This document shows, piece by piece, positions 42,693-51,597 of a DNA stretch of 64,000 bases. The stretch comes from Salegentibacter echinorum (GTDB taxonomy: Bacteria; Bacteroidota; Bacteroidia; Flavobacteriales; Flavobacteriaceae). Each line of letters opens with the position of its first letter. Within the stretch, counting starts at the first letter, position 1. Under the pieces are notes generated by a model. The model worked only from the letters and a program-made list of their open reading frames with translations, did not search any database and had not been told where the DNA came from. The stretch covers positions 682,001-746,000 of the forward strand of contig NZ_FQVT01000001.1 of NCBI RefSeq assembly GCF_900129445.1, given 5' to 3'. The translations under genes were made by a program, and so were the position numbers.

Positions 42693-44138
42693 ATGAAGAA
42701 AATATTAGTCGCCAATAGAGGCGAAATCGCTTTAAGGGTAATGAAGACCATTCAAAAAATGGGAATTAAAACCGTAGCTATTTTCTCTACTATAGATAGG
42801 AATGCTCCGCACGTAAAATTTGCCGATGAAGCGGTTTGCGTTGGCGAAGCGCCGTCTAATGAATCTTACCTTAAAGGCGATAAAATTATTGAAATCGCTA
42901 AAAAACTTAAGGTAGATGGTATTCATCCCGGTTATGGATTTCTTAGTGAAAATGCAGCATTTGCAGAGCAAGTAGAGAAAAACGGAATTACCTGGATAGG
43001 TCCCGGCTCTAAAGCTATAAAAATTATGGGGAGTAAACTTGCCGCAAAAGATGCGGTAAAGGCTTATGATATTCCCCTGGTTCCCGGTATTGATGAAGCA
43101 ATTACCGACCCGGAAAAAGCTAAAAAGATTGCCAAAGAAATTGGTTTTCCTATCCTCATAAAAGCATCTGCCGGGGGCGGTGGTAAAGGAATGCGCGTGG
43201 TAGAACAGGAGAAAGATTTAGAAGACCAAATGAAACGGGCTATAAGTGAGGCTGAATCAGCTTTTGGCGATGGTGCTGTTTTTATAGAAAAATATGTTGC
43301 TTCGCCCAGACATATTGAAATTCAGGTTTTGGCAGATACATACGGAAATTACATTCATCTTTTTGAGCGGGAATGCAGCATACAAAGAAGGCATCAAAAA
43401 GTAGTGGAAGAAGCTCCTTCGGTAGTTTTAGATAGTAAATTGCGCAAACAAATGGGAAAAGCGGCTATAAAAGTAGCTAAAGCCTGTGACTATGTAGGGG
43501 CGGGAACGGTAGAGTTTTTATTCGATGAAAATAAAGATTTCTACTTTTTAGAAATGAATACCCGCCTACAGGTAGAACATCCCGTGACCGAGTACATTAC
43601 CGGTGTTGACCTGGTAGCTGAGCAAATTAAAATAGCGAGAGGAGAAAAACTAAAATTCTCACAAGAAGATCTTATTATAAAGGGACACGCTTTAGAGCTT
43701 AGGGTGTATGCTGAAGATCCTATGGATAACTTTCTTCCCAGCGTTGGTAAATTAGAGAAATACAAAATCCCGGATGGCCCTAATATTAGGGTTGACAACG
43801 GATTTGAAGAAGGAATGGAAATTCCTATTTATTATGATCCAATGTTGGCAAAATTAGTAAGCTATGGAAAAAATAGGGAGGAAGCAATACAATTAATGCT
43901 GAAAGCTATTGCAGGTTATGAGGTTGAAGGTGTTATGACGACACTTCCATTTGGAAAGTTTGTGTTTGAACATGAAGCATTTAGAACAGGGAATTTTGAC
44001 ACTCATTTTGTAAGGAAATATTATTCAGCAGAGAAACTGGAAAATGAAATTAAAGAGGAAGCACGGCTTGCCGCTCTCGTCGCTTTAAAACAATACTTAA
44101 AAGACCAGCAAGAATTGCGTTTGCCGATAAATAAATGA
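42693..44138 (+). CDS. accC: Biotin carboxylase subunit
   Basis: 481 residues from the ATG at 42693. ATP-grasp biotin carboxylase: KILVANRGEIALRVMKTIQKMGI, then KASAGGGGKGMRVV (the ATP loop), then LFERECSIQRRHQKVVEEAPS, MNTRLQVEHPVTEYITGVDLV and the C-terminal DPMLAKLVSYG. It carboxylates biotin on the carrier protein using ATP and bicarbonate. It is cotranscribed with the carrier and carboxyltransferase genes. Confidence 0.96.
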   Translation: MKKILVANRGEIALRVMKTIQKMGIKTVAIFSTIDRNAPHVKFADEAVCVGEAPSNESYLKGDKIIEIAKKLKVDGIHPGYGFLSENAAFAEQVEKNGITWIGPGSKAIKIMGSKLAAKDAVKAYDIPLVPGIDEAITDPEKAKKIAKEIGFPILIKASAGGGGKGMRVVEQEKDLEDQMKRAISEAESAFGDGAVFIEKYVASPRHIEIQVLADTYGNYIHLFERECSIQRRHQKVVEEAPSVVLDSKLRKQMGKAAIKVAKACDYVGAGTVEFLFDENKDFYFLEMNTRLQVEHPVTEYITGVDLVAEQIKIARGEKLKFSQEDLIIKGHALELRVYAEDPMDNFLPSVGKLEKYKIPDGPNIRVDNGFEEGMEIPIYYDPMLAKLVSYGKNREEAIQLMLKAIAGYEVEGVMTTLPFGKFVFEHEAFRTGNFDTHFVRKYYSAEKLENEIKEEARLAALVALKQYLKDQQELRLPINK

Positions 44139-44266
44139 TTAGAAAGAGCGTAATTTAAGAATGAAATATTCCCTGATTTTATACAATAGCTCCTTTTAGA
44201 TTTTATACTGATAAAATTTAGGGCGGGAATTATAAAATTTCACTTAGTGAGTAAAAAACAAAATTG

Positions 44267-45808
44267 ATGAGTAAAAATATAGAAGCTTTAAACGATAAAA
44301 TTAAACAAGCCCATTTGGGCGGTGGTGAAAAACGAATCGCCCAGCAGCATAAGAAAAAGAAACTCACTGCCCGTGAGCGTATTGATTATTTGCTGGATGA
44401 AACTTCCTTTGAAGAGATTGGGATTTTGGTAACGCATAGAACTACCGGTTTTGGTATGGAAGATCAAAAAGTTTATGGCGATGGGGTTATAACCGGATAC
44501 GGCACCATTAACGGGAAACTCGTATATGTTTTTGCGCAGGATTTTACCGTATTTGGAGGCTCTCTTTCTGAAACTCACGCCGAAAAGATTTGTAAAATTA
44601 TGGATCTGGCGGTAAAAGTTGGGGCGCCGCTTATTGGTTTAAACGATTCCGGTGGTGCCAGGATTCAGGAAGGGGTTAAATCGCTTGGTGGATATGCCGA
44701 TATTTTTCATCGAAATGTGAAAGCATCTGGCGTAATTCCGCAAATTTCAGCAATTATGGGGCCTTGTGCCGGGGGCGCGGTTTACTCTCCCGCTATGACA
44801 GATTTCACGCTAATGGTGCAGGATACCAGCTATATGTTTGTTACCGGGCCTAATGTGGTGAAAACTGTAACCAATGAAGAAGTTACTTCCGAAGAACTTG
44901 GTGGAGCTTTAACTCACGCCACAAAATCTGGCGTGACTCACGTGACTTCTTTCAATGATATTACCTGCCTGGAAGATATTAAAAAACTGGTTAGCTATAT
45001 GCCCCAAAACAATAAGAAAACACCCGAAAAACTTCCGTATAAAATTGGGAAGGAAACCAGGGAAGCATTGGATAGTATTGTGCCAAATAGCTCTAATAAA
45101 CCTTATGATATGCACGAGGTTATTGGGGGGATAATCGATGAGGATTCTTTTTATGAAATCCATAAAGATTATGCCGATAATATCATTGTAGGCTTTGCAA
45201 GGTTGGGAGGTAGAAGTATAGGTATCGTTGCCAATCAACCAATGAGCCTTGCGGGAGTTTTAGACGTGGATTCTTCCAAAAAGGCTGCGCGGTTTACAAG
45301 ATTTTGCGATTCTTTTAATATTCCGTTATTAGTGCTGGTAGATGTTCCCGGTTTCCTACCCGGCACCGACCAGGAATGGAACGGAATTATTTTAAACGGA
45401 GCTAAATTATTATATGCACTAAGCGAAGCTACTGTCCCAAAAGTAACGGTAATTACCAGGAAAGCCTATGGTGGAGCCTATGATGTAATGAATTCCAAAC
45501 ATATTGGAGCCGATTTAAATTTTGCCTGGCCTACCGCTGAAATTGCCGTAATGGGCGCTAAAGGTGCCAGTGAAATTATATTTAGAAAGGAAATTAAAGA
45601 AGCTGAAGATAGTGAAGCGAAATTGGCTGAGAAAGAAGCAGAATATGCCGAAAGGTTTGCCAATCCTTTTGAAGCTGCTCACCGTGGCTTTATAGATGAG
45701 GTGATTATGCCCCGGGAAACCCGAAGAAAACTGTTGAAAGGCTTTAGTATGCTAGAAAATAAAGAAGTTTTAAGACCAGATAGAAAACACGGGAATATTC
45801 CTTTATAA
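44267..45808 (+). CDS. Acyl-CoA (propionyl-CoA type) carboxyltransferase beta subunit
   Basis: 513 residues from the ATG at 44267. The fused alpha/beta-type carboxyltransferase fold is recognised by [84 protein letters not shown] and [19 protein letters not shown]. This belongs to the propionyl-CoA/methylmalonyl-CoA carboxylase beta-chain group rather than AccD. Products may be malonyl- or methylmalonyl-CoA; which one cannot be read. Confidence 0.95.
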   Translation: MSKNIEALNDKIKQAHLGGGEKRIAQQHKKKKLTARERIDYLLDETSFEEIGILVTHRTTGFGMEDQKVYGDGVITGYGTINGKLVYVFAQDFTVFGGSLSETHAEKICKIMDLAVKVGAPLIGLNDSGGARIQEGVKSLGGYADIFHRNVKASGVIPQISAIMGPCAGGAVYSPAMTDFTLMVQDTSYMFVTGPNVVKTVTNEEVTSEELGGALTHATKSGVTHVTSFNDITCLEDIKKLVSYMPQNNKKTPEKLPYKIGKETREALDSIVPNSSNKPYDMHEVIGGIIDEDSFYEIHKDYADNIIVGFARLGGRSIGIVANQPMSLAGVLDVDSSKKAARFTRFCDSFNIPLLVLVDVPGFLPGTDQEWNGIILNGAKLLYALSEATVPKVTVITRKAYGGAYDVMNSKHIGADLNFAWPTAEIAVMGAKGASEIIFRKEIKEAEDSEAKLAEKEAEYAERFANPFEAAHRGFIDEVIMPRETRRKLLKGFSMLENKEVLRPDRKHGNIPL

Positions 45809-45903
45809 CTCTTTTTAAAATGAACTTAAGGAGTTGGGTTTTGTCAGCCTGTTTTTAATTAGTATTTTTCTAAATTAAACTAAACTAATCAAAGCTTAAA
45901 CTA

Positions 45904-46047
45904 ATGATGAAAACCGGAAGTTCAAATTTAGAACTCGAATTAATGGGAATTGAATTGGAACTTAAAAAAAACAGAAGATTTAAAGAAGAAGAAGACGTGT
46001 TTCTAGACCAAATGGATGATGACATCATATTACCTGAATGGGAATGA
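45904..46047 (+). CDS. 47-codon acidic micro-ORF coupled to the dehydrogenase gene
   Basis: From ATG at 45904 the frame encodes 47 residues, rich in Glu and Asp (LELELMGIELELKK, then EEEDVFLDQMDDD) and ending LPEWE. The TGA overlaps the ATG at 46044 of the next gene in ATGA form, so the two are translationally coupled. The composition is unlike random AT-rich sequence, with no stop for 47 codons. It may be a small protein or a translational leader. Confidence 0.6.
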   Translation: MMKTGSSNLELELMGIELELKKNRRFKEEEDVFLDQMDDDIILPEWE

Positions 46048-46946
46048 GTAGTAAATTCAATAAAATTGTTTGTGTAGATTACACGAAGATGGAAGATTGG
46101 GCTATAGACGAGTTGCAAAACTTTAGTAAAGCCCAGGTAGAAACCTATGATGAGGTTGCAGCTTCTGAGGTAGAACTCATAGAACGAATTGGCGATGCCG
46201 AGGTTGTCTTTGTATCCTGGAAAACGCAAATTCCCGAAAAGGTAATAAAACAATGCCCTAATTTAAAGTATATTGGAATGGCTTGCAGCCTGTATGATCC
46301 AGAGTCTTCCAATGTAGCCGTAGATTATGCAAGGGAGAACGGGATCGAAGTAACCGGTATTTTCGATTATGGCGATCCCGGTGTGATAGAATTTGTGCTT
46401 TCAGAATTAATTAGATTGATTCACGGTTTTGGCGAACACCAATGGCGGGAAACTGCTACAGAACTCACCGATAAAAAAATTGGAATTATAGGATTGGGAA
46501 CCACAGGCCAAATGTTGGCCGAATCACTAATGCCACTTGGCGCCGACCTTTATTACTATAGTAGAACACGCAAAGAAAATTGGGAGAAAAAAGGAATTAC
46601 TTATTTGCCATTAAACGAATTGCTGGTAACCACGGAGATTATTTCTTTACATTTACCTAAAAAAGCGTGTTTATTATCGGCAGATGAATTTGAACTTTTT
46701 GGAAATGGCAAAATTCTAATTAATACTTCCCTGGGAGGACCATTTGAAGAAAAAGCCTTTGTCAATTGGGTACAAAGGGAGGGCAACTTCGGAATATTTG
46801 ATGGGGATGCCGGTTCAGCCCTTTCAGCAGAAACTAAAAAAATAAAAAGTGTAATTGTCAATAAAAAAAGTGCCGGTTGGAGTGCTGAAACACAAAGACG
46901 ATTATCTGAAAAAGTACTTGATAACTTTAAGTCTTTTATGAAGTAG
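46044..46946 (+). CDS. D-isomer-specific 2-hydroxyacid dehydrogenase family protein
   Basis: 300 residues from the ATG at 46044 (an in-frame ATG at 46038 is also possible). The N-terminal flavodoxin-like part has PNLKYIGMACSLYDPE. The NAD-binding Rossmann fold comes next: KKIGIIGLGTTGQMLAESLMPLG, then TEIISLHLPKK, and GKILINTSLGG. The usual catalytic Arg/Glu/His triad is only partly evident (the expected Arg after NTS is replaced by LGG), so this is a divergent member. Substrate unknown. Confidence 0.88.
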   Translation: MSSKFNKIVCVDYTKMEDWAIDELQNFSKAQVETYDEVAASEVELIERIGDAEVVFVSWKTQIPEKVIKQCPNLKYIGMACSLYDPESSNVAVDYARENGIEVTGIFDYGDPGVIEFVLSELIRLIHGFGEHQWRETATELTDKKIGIIGLGTTGQMLAESLMPLGADLYYYSRTRKENWEKKGITYLPLNELLVTTEIISLHLPKKACLLSADEFELFGNGKILINTSLGGPFEEKAFVNWVQREGNFGIFDGDAGSALSAETKKIKSVIVNKKSAGWSAETQRRLSEKVLDNFKSFMK

Positions 46947-47280
46947 GTGTTAAGCTCGTCAGGATAGAAAACGACTGTAATATTGATGTACTTGTTTCAG
47001 GCTTAAAACGTAAAAAAAGTGGCCACGAATGCACGAATATTTTTTATATAATAGTGGTTTTTATCATGAATATCCGGGTATCGAAAATATGAGAATCATA
47101 TTGGCACTAAGACAGAAAGTCACCAGGATACGCTAAGAAACTATTGGTGCTTTTTTGGAATTTTGGAGTCATTGTGGCTTTTGTATTTTTAATCCATAAG
47201 GTTATATTTTCCGAAGCTTATTTTGATTTTTCTTTCACCTCGTGAGTTTGACCCAAGAGGATTCTCATTAAATATCCTGA
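46947..47280. repeat. Intergenic repeat region
   Basis: No gene. At about 47110-47185 an element ending TTTTGGAGTCATTGTGGCTT is related to the one at 6811-6885. Upstream are other degenerate words (GTGGCCACGAATGCACGAAT) of a kind that recurs between genes in Bacteroidota. The block lies between the dehydrogenase stop and the sulfur operator. Confidence 0.4.
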
Positions 47281-47292
47281 GTTAAGACCTTG

Positions 47293-47338
47293 CTGTAACA
47301 AATGTTACTGTAGGAATTTGTAAATTCTGCTTATTTTG
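47293..47338 (+). promoter_or_regulatory. Palindromic operator and -7 element of the YeeE/YedE operon
   Basis: CTGTAACAAATGTTACTGT (47293-47311) differs from the site at 39397 at one of 19 positions. The -7-like TTATTTTG is at 47331-47338, and the centre-to-G distance is again 36 bases. Identical sequence and geometry at two sulfur loci strongly suggest a shared CRP/Fnr-type activator. The ATG of the first gene is at 47361. Confidence 0.7.
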
Positions 47339-47360
47339 CAGCTTATAAAAAATACTCACT

Positions 47361-47918
47361 ATGGAATGGATTTTTGAACCCTGGCCCTGGTATGTTTCGG
47401 GACCATTAATTGCCGTAACCTTATTTTTACTCATTTTTATGGGTAAACAATTTGGAATGTCTTCAAATCTTAGAACGATGTGCACCCTTTGTGGCGCAGA
47501 TGCTAAAGCCGATTTCTTTAAATTCAACTGGAAAGCACAACGCTGGAACTTAACTGTAGTGCTGGGTGCTGTAATTGGCGGATTTATCGCTGCTAATTTT
47601 TTAAGTAATGATTTGGCGGTTGCTATTAACCCTAAAACCATCAATATTTTAAACGAACTTGGTTTTTCAAGTGCAGGGACTAACTATTTACCAACCGAGC
47701 TTTATAGTTGGGAAGCTGTGGGTGGTATAAAAGCTTTAATCATCCTATTAGTTGGGGGAGTTTTAATAGGCTTTGGTGCCCGTTATGCAGGAGGATGCAC
47801 TTCCGGACACGCAATTTCGGGGCTTAGTAACCTTCAAAAACCTTCATTAATTGCTGTGATAGGATTTTTTATTGGTGGGTTGGTTATGGTTCATTTATTA
47901 TTTCCATTAATATTCTAA
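47361..47918 (+). CDS. YeeE/YedE-family sulfur-compound transporter subunit
   Basis: 185 residues, about 5 membrane spans. The sulfur-binding signature ARYAGGCTSGHAISGL (Cys in a membrane helix) is the mark of the YeeE/YedE thiosulfate transporter family. An N-terminal CTLCGADAK motif adds two cysteines. It carries sulfur compounds (probably thiosulfate or related) across the inner membrane. Paired with the next gene after 9 bases; together the two halves resemble one full-length YeeE. Confidence 0.92.
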   Translation: MEWIFEPWPWYVSGPLIAVTLFLLIFMGKQFGMSSNLRTMCTLCGADAKADFFKFNWKAQRWNLTVVLGAVIGGFIAANFLSNDLAVAINPKTINILNELGFSSAGTNYLPTELYSWEAVGGIKALIILLVGGVLIGFGARYAGGCTSGHAISGLSNLQKPSLIAVIGFFIGGLVMVHLLFPLIF

Positions 47919-47927
47919 AAAATAGAC

Positions 47928-48341
47928 ATGAGAATTATAAGCTATTTATTTATCGGAATTTTCTTCGGAATTGTAATGTTTAAATCTGAAGCTGCATCCT
48001 GGTTTCGCATTTATGAAATGTTTCAGTTTCAATCCTTTCATATGTATGGGATCATGGGCTCTGCTTTGATTCTGGGAATAATTGGTATTCAAATAATCAA
48101 AAGAAAAAACTTAAAATCATTTTTTGGAAAACCAATTGAATTTACCCCAAAAGACAAAAGTTTTAGCCGATATATGTATGGCGGGATTTTATTTGGTCTT
48201 GGTTGGGCGCTGGCAGGTGCATGTCCCGGTCCAATTTTTACTTTGGTTGGCGCAGGATTTTTACCTATTCTAATTGTGTTTGTTGGAGCGCTTCTGGGAA
48301 CATTCCTTTATGGGTTACTTCGGAAGAAATTACCACATTAA
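47928..48341 (+). CDS. YeeE/YedE-like (DUF6691) transporter subunit
   Basis: 137 residues, about 4 membrane spans. It carries the second half-signature GLGWALAGACPGPIF with the Cys expected in the pore. It is the natural partner of the preceding half-length YeeE protein, the two being adjacent and cotranscribed from the operator at 47293. Transport substrate is assumed to be thiosulfate or another sulfur anion, from the family. Confidence 0.9.
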   Translation: MRIISYLFIGIFFGIVMFKSEAASWFRIYEMFQFQSFHMYGIMGSALILGIIGIQIIKRKNLKSFFGKPIEFTPKDKSFSRYMYGGILFGLGWALAGACPGPIFTLVGAGFLPILIVFVGALLGTFLYGLLRKKLPH

Positions 48342-48407
48342 TCTTTTTTGAGAGCTTAGTTCCCCGAGGTTTTTGATGGCTTGAAAGCGAAACGGTAATT
48401 TTTGGTG

Positions 48408-49031
48408 TTAGTTCTTTTGTTTAATATAAAAATAAGGAAGTGATATTTCATATTTTACAACCACTATACGAATAGCGATAACGATAATGGAGGTGGTAAT
48501 ATAAATAAGATCCTGATCTATACCAAGACTGTGCATGGCCACGAAAACCAATCCGCCAAAAATACAGGCCGTGGCATAAATCTCTTTATGAAAGATAACG
48601 GGAATTTCGTTACAAAGAATATCGCGAATCACACCTCCAAAGGTACCCGTCATAGCGCCCAGTGCAACTGAAATTATTGGGTCTAATTCATTTCTAATAC
48701 CAATTTCTACCCCAATAATGGTAAAAATTCCCAACCCTATAGTATCAAAAAGAAAAAGAGATCTTTTAAGGTAATTAATTTTATTTCTAAAAATGATGGT
48801 AAGTAAAATAACTCCACCAATAAGATATACAAAAACAGTGTTTTCCATCCAACCTACCGGAGTGCTTCCTATTAAAGTATCACGTAGGGTACCGCCACCA
48901 ATGGCAGTAACAAAACCAATAATAAAAATACCAAAAATATCCAGTCTTCTATCCATGGCAGCAAGGGCTCCCGAAATAGCAAAGGCTACAGTTCCCAGAA
49001 TATTCAGTATATTGAAAAGTGAAAGTTCCAT
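48408..49031 (-). CDS. TRIC-like trimeric intracellular cation channel (UPF0126) protein
   Basis: 207 residues from the ATG at 49031 (MELSLFNILNILGTVAF); the longer frame to 49091 adds a polar leader without the family pattern. Seven hydrophobic spans include AISGALAAMDRRLDIFGIFIIGFVTAIGGGTLRD and, later, GAMTGTFGGVIRDILCNEIPVIF, the duplicated GG-x-x-RD motif of the UPF0126/YicG family. The bacterial proteins are monovalent cation channels. Physiological role here unknown. Confidence 0.9.
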   Translation of the reverse strand: MELSLFNILNILGTVAFAISGALAAMDRRLDIFGIFIIGFVTAIGGGTLRDTLIGSTPVGWMENTVFVYLIGGVILLTIIFRNKINYLKRSLFLFDTIGLGIFTIIGVEIGIRNELDPIISVALGAMTGTFGGVIRDILCNEIPVIFHKEIYATACIFGGLVFVAMHSLGIDQDLIYITTSIIVIAIRIVVVKYEISLPYFYIKQKN

Positions 49032-49272
49032 TTGGGATGCAAAGGTATATTTTAATATAGAATGACAACTATTTTTAATAGTCGAAAACACTATAATATT
49101 ATCTATCTTTTTTATAATTTACAAAGTTTATAGAGTAGCAAAACAAAAATAAAAATATAGGATATTGGTGGTTTTGCTTTGGTGCAATGGTTTGAAAGGG
49201 TTTAATATTATAGTGTTATTAGTGAATAGGAAATCTTAATTAGTATTCCCTTAGTTTTGAATTGAAAGTTGC

Positions 49273-49280
49273 TATTTTTG
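49273..49280 (+). promoter_or_regulatory. -7 element for trxB
   Basis: TATTTTTG matches TAnnTTTG exactly, 67 bases before the trxB ATG at 49347. A TTAG/TTTTG element lies at 49251-49259, with a spacing of 13-18 bases depending on which is taken as -33. Confidence 0.45.
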
Positions 49281-49346
49281 CAGGGTTATTCAATATTACT
49301 TCGATTCAGGGAATAAGTTTAATTGATTAAAATAAAAATAGAGAAC

Positions 49347-50339
49347 ATGAGTGAAAATATAGAAAGAATCAAATGCTTAATTATTGGGTCTGGCCCAGCC
49401 GGTTATTCTGCGGCGATTTATGCTTCCAGAGCAGATCTTAAACCTATTATGTACACAGGTCTTGAGCCAGGCGGGCAATTAACAACCACTACCGAGGTAG
49501 ATAATTTCCCTGGTTATCCTGAAGGAGTGGATGGACCAAAAATGATGATGGATTTGCAAAAGCAAGCCGAACGTTTTGGTACCGAGGTACGTATGGGAAT
49601 GGTTACTGAAGTAGAATTTAATGATAAGACCGGTGGCTATCATAAGGCTCAAATTGATAATGATAAATGGATTGAAGCTCAATCAATTATAATCTCTACC
49701 GGAGCAACTGCTAAATATTTAGGTTTACCAAGTGAGCAACGTTTACGTGGCGGTGGTGTTTCTGCCTGTGCTGTTTGTGACGGATTTTTCTATAAAGGTC
49801 AGGATGTTGCAATTGTTGGTGGTGGAGATACCGCAGCCGAAGAAGCAACTTATTTGGCTAATATCTGTACTAAGGTTACCATGTTGGTTCGTGGCGAACA
49901 AATGCGCGCTTCTAAAGCGATGCAACACCGGGTTACCAATGCCAAAAACATAGACCTTAGGTATAACACAGAAATAGATGAAGTAGTTGGGGACCAGGTG
50001 GTAGAAGGTTTAAAAATGATAAACAATAAAACCGGTGAGAAAGAACAAATTGATATTACAGGTTTATTTATAGCCATTGGACATAAGCCAAACACCGACA
50101 TTTTTAAAGGAAAATTGGAAATGGACGATACCGGGTATTTAATTACCGAAAACAAATCGACCAAGACCAATATGCCTGGTGTTTTTGCTTCAGGAGATGT
50201 GCAAGATAAAATCTATCGTCAGGCAGTGACTGCTGCCGGTACAGGTTGTATGGCCGCCTTAGATGCCGAACGTTATTTAGCAGTGGTAGAAAGTGAAGAA
50301 GATGAAAAAGTGAAAACTACCAAAAGGGTAGAGGCTTAA
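49347..50339 (+). CDS. trxB: Thioredoxin-disulfide reductase
   Basis: 330 residues from the ATG at 49347 (the frame extends eight codons upstream to a TTG). The FAD-binding motif LIIGSGPAGYSAAIYASRA, the redox-active pair CAVC (Cys141, Cys144) and the NADPH motif VAIVGGGDTAAEEA are present, followed by TNMPGVFASGDVQDKIYRQA. It keeps thioredoxin reduced in the cytoplasm using NADPH. The C-terminal tail (SEEDEKVKTTKRVEA) is a lineage-specific extension. Confidence 0.96.
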   Translation: MSENIERIKCLIIGSGPAGYSAAIYASRADLKPIMYTGLEPGGQLTTTTEVDNFPGYPEGVDGPKMMMDLQKQAERFGTEVRMGMVTEVEFNDKTGGYHKAQIDNDKWIEAQSIIISTGATAKYLGLPSEQRLRGGGVSACAVCDGFFYKGQDVAIVGGGDTAAEEATYLANICTKVTMLVRGEQMRASKAMQHRVTNAKNIDLRYNTEIDEVVGDQVVEGLKMINNKTGEKEQIDITGLFIAIGHKPNTDIFKGKLEMDDTGYLITENKSTKTNMPGVFASGDVQDKIYRQAVTAAGTGCMAALDAERYLAVVESEEDEKVKTTKRVEA

Positions 50340-50400
50340 TAATTTAGCAGTAATTTGATTAGTCGTAATAAGTAAATTCATTTCGACGTTAAAAAAGCTA

Positions 50401-50533
50401 AGTGGCTGTCTCAAAAGTAAAATTCAGCGTCATTACGAACGAAGTGAAGTAATCTCCTTATTGATTTTCAATAAGTTGGAGATTGCTTGGTTCCTCGCAA
50501 TGACAAACCAAAGTACTTTCTAGACAGTCACTT
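50401..50533. repeat. 133-bp imperfect hairpin repeat
   Basis: Outer arms AGTGGCTGTCT (50401-50411) and AGACAGTCACT (50523-50533) pair with one mismatch. Inner arms GTCATTACGAACGAAGTGAAGTAATCTCC and its partner near 50478-50504 (GGAGATTGCTTGG... GCAATGAC) extend the stem. It lies between the convergent trxB and Gfo/Idh/MocA genes and may act as a bidirectional transcript end. A shorter relative lies at 17037. Confidence 0.7.
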
Positions 50534-50569
50534 TTACTCTGTGTTGCTTACTTTAACTGGTTAGATTTT

Positions 50570-51550
50570 TCACTGAACTAATTCATAATCTAAACCTATT
50601 TCTTCCCTTACTTTATCCAGTAGTTCGATTAATTGCAAACTCTTTTCAAACGTCATTTCTGTACTTTCCGTTTTGCCCTCCCAAAGCATTCTTTGTACGT
50701 GCTCGGCTTCAAAATTATAGCCTTTTGTATGCACGCCAAATTCTTTGGTTTCTTCTCCTTCGTTGGTTGTAATCACAAAACTCGTAGGCGCGTGAAATTG
50801 ATAATTCAATTTTAAAGTTGCTTTTTCCAGCGTTATAATTGCGGTTGTTGATGTATCCTCAATAATACTACTCTGCAAAGTTGCTTTTACATTATTGGCA
50901 TACTCAAAAACAACATCGGCTTGTTGATCTATTCCGGTTTCATAAAACTTACCCTTAGCTTTAATATTTTCGGGCATTCCTAAAGCACTTAATGCCATAA
51001 AGATTGGGTAAATACCTATGTCTAGCAAACTACCCCCGCCCAAAGATTTATTGTATAGGCGCTTTTCTAAATCTATTGCAGCATCAAAACCAAAGTTTGC
51101 TTCCAGGCTCTTAATAGCTCCATATTTTTTGGATTCAATAATTTCCATTACTGCTTTAAAATGTGGCAAAAATTGTGTCCAGAGTGCTTCCATCAAAAAC
51201 ACATTTTCATCTTTGGCTTTAGCGATCATTTCTTCCACTTGCTGGCGATTCATAGCAAAAGGTTTCTCACATAAAACTGCTTTTTTATATTCCAGGCAAA
51301 TTAATGCCTGTGCATGATGAAAAACATGAGGTGTTGCGATATATACCACATCTAAGTTTTCATCTTTTAACATAGCTTCATAATTGCTATAAAAGTTCGT
51401 CGCCCCGTGTTTCTGTGCAAAATCTTTGGCTTTTAACTGGGACCGGCTGGCAACAGCATAGAGTTCGGCGTGTTCTACTTCTTTTAAATCGGTTGCAAAT
51501 TTTCCAGCTATTTTTCCAAGGCCAATAATGCCCCATTTTATTTTTTTCAT
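50570..51550 (-). CDS. Gfo/Idh/MocA-family oxidoreductase
   Basis: 326 residues. The N-terminal NAD(P)-binding fold has IKWGIIGLGKIAGKFA, and YIATPHVFHHAQALICLEYKKAVLCEKPFAM contains the catalytic EKP motif. The C-terminal domain ends before a helical tail (MTFEKSLQLIELLDKVREEIG). Typical substrates are sugars or their derivatives. It is the last gene of a leftward group that starts with a PIG-L deacetylase and a symporter, with 47 bases between it and the symporter gene. Confidence 0.92.
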   Translation of the reverse strand: MKKIKWGIIGLGKIAGKFATDLKEVEHAELYAVASRSQLKAKDFAQKHGATNFYSNYEAMLKDENLDVVYIATPHVFHHAQALICLEYKKAVLCEKPFAMNRQQVEEMIAKAKDENVFLMEALWTQFLPHFKAVMEIIESKKYGAIKSLEANFGFDAAIDLEKRLYNKSLGGGSLLDIGIYPIFMALSALGMPENIKAKGKFYETGIDQQADVVFEYANNVKATLQSSIIEDTSTTAIITLEKATLKLNYQFHAPTSFVITTNEGEETKEFGVHTKGYNFEAEHVQRMLWEGKTESTEMTFEKSLQLIELLDKVREEIGLDYELVQ

Positions 51551-51597
51551 GTTATTTAAAGTTTATGAGTACCAGTTAAAACTTCAGTCTAAACCGG

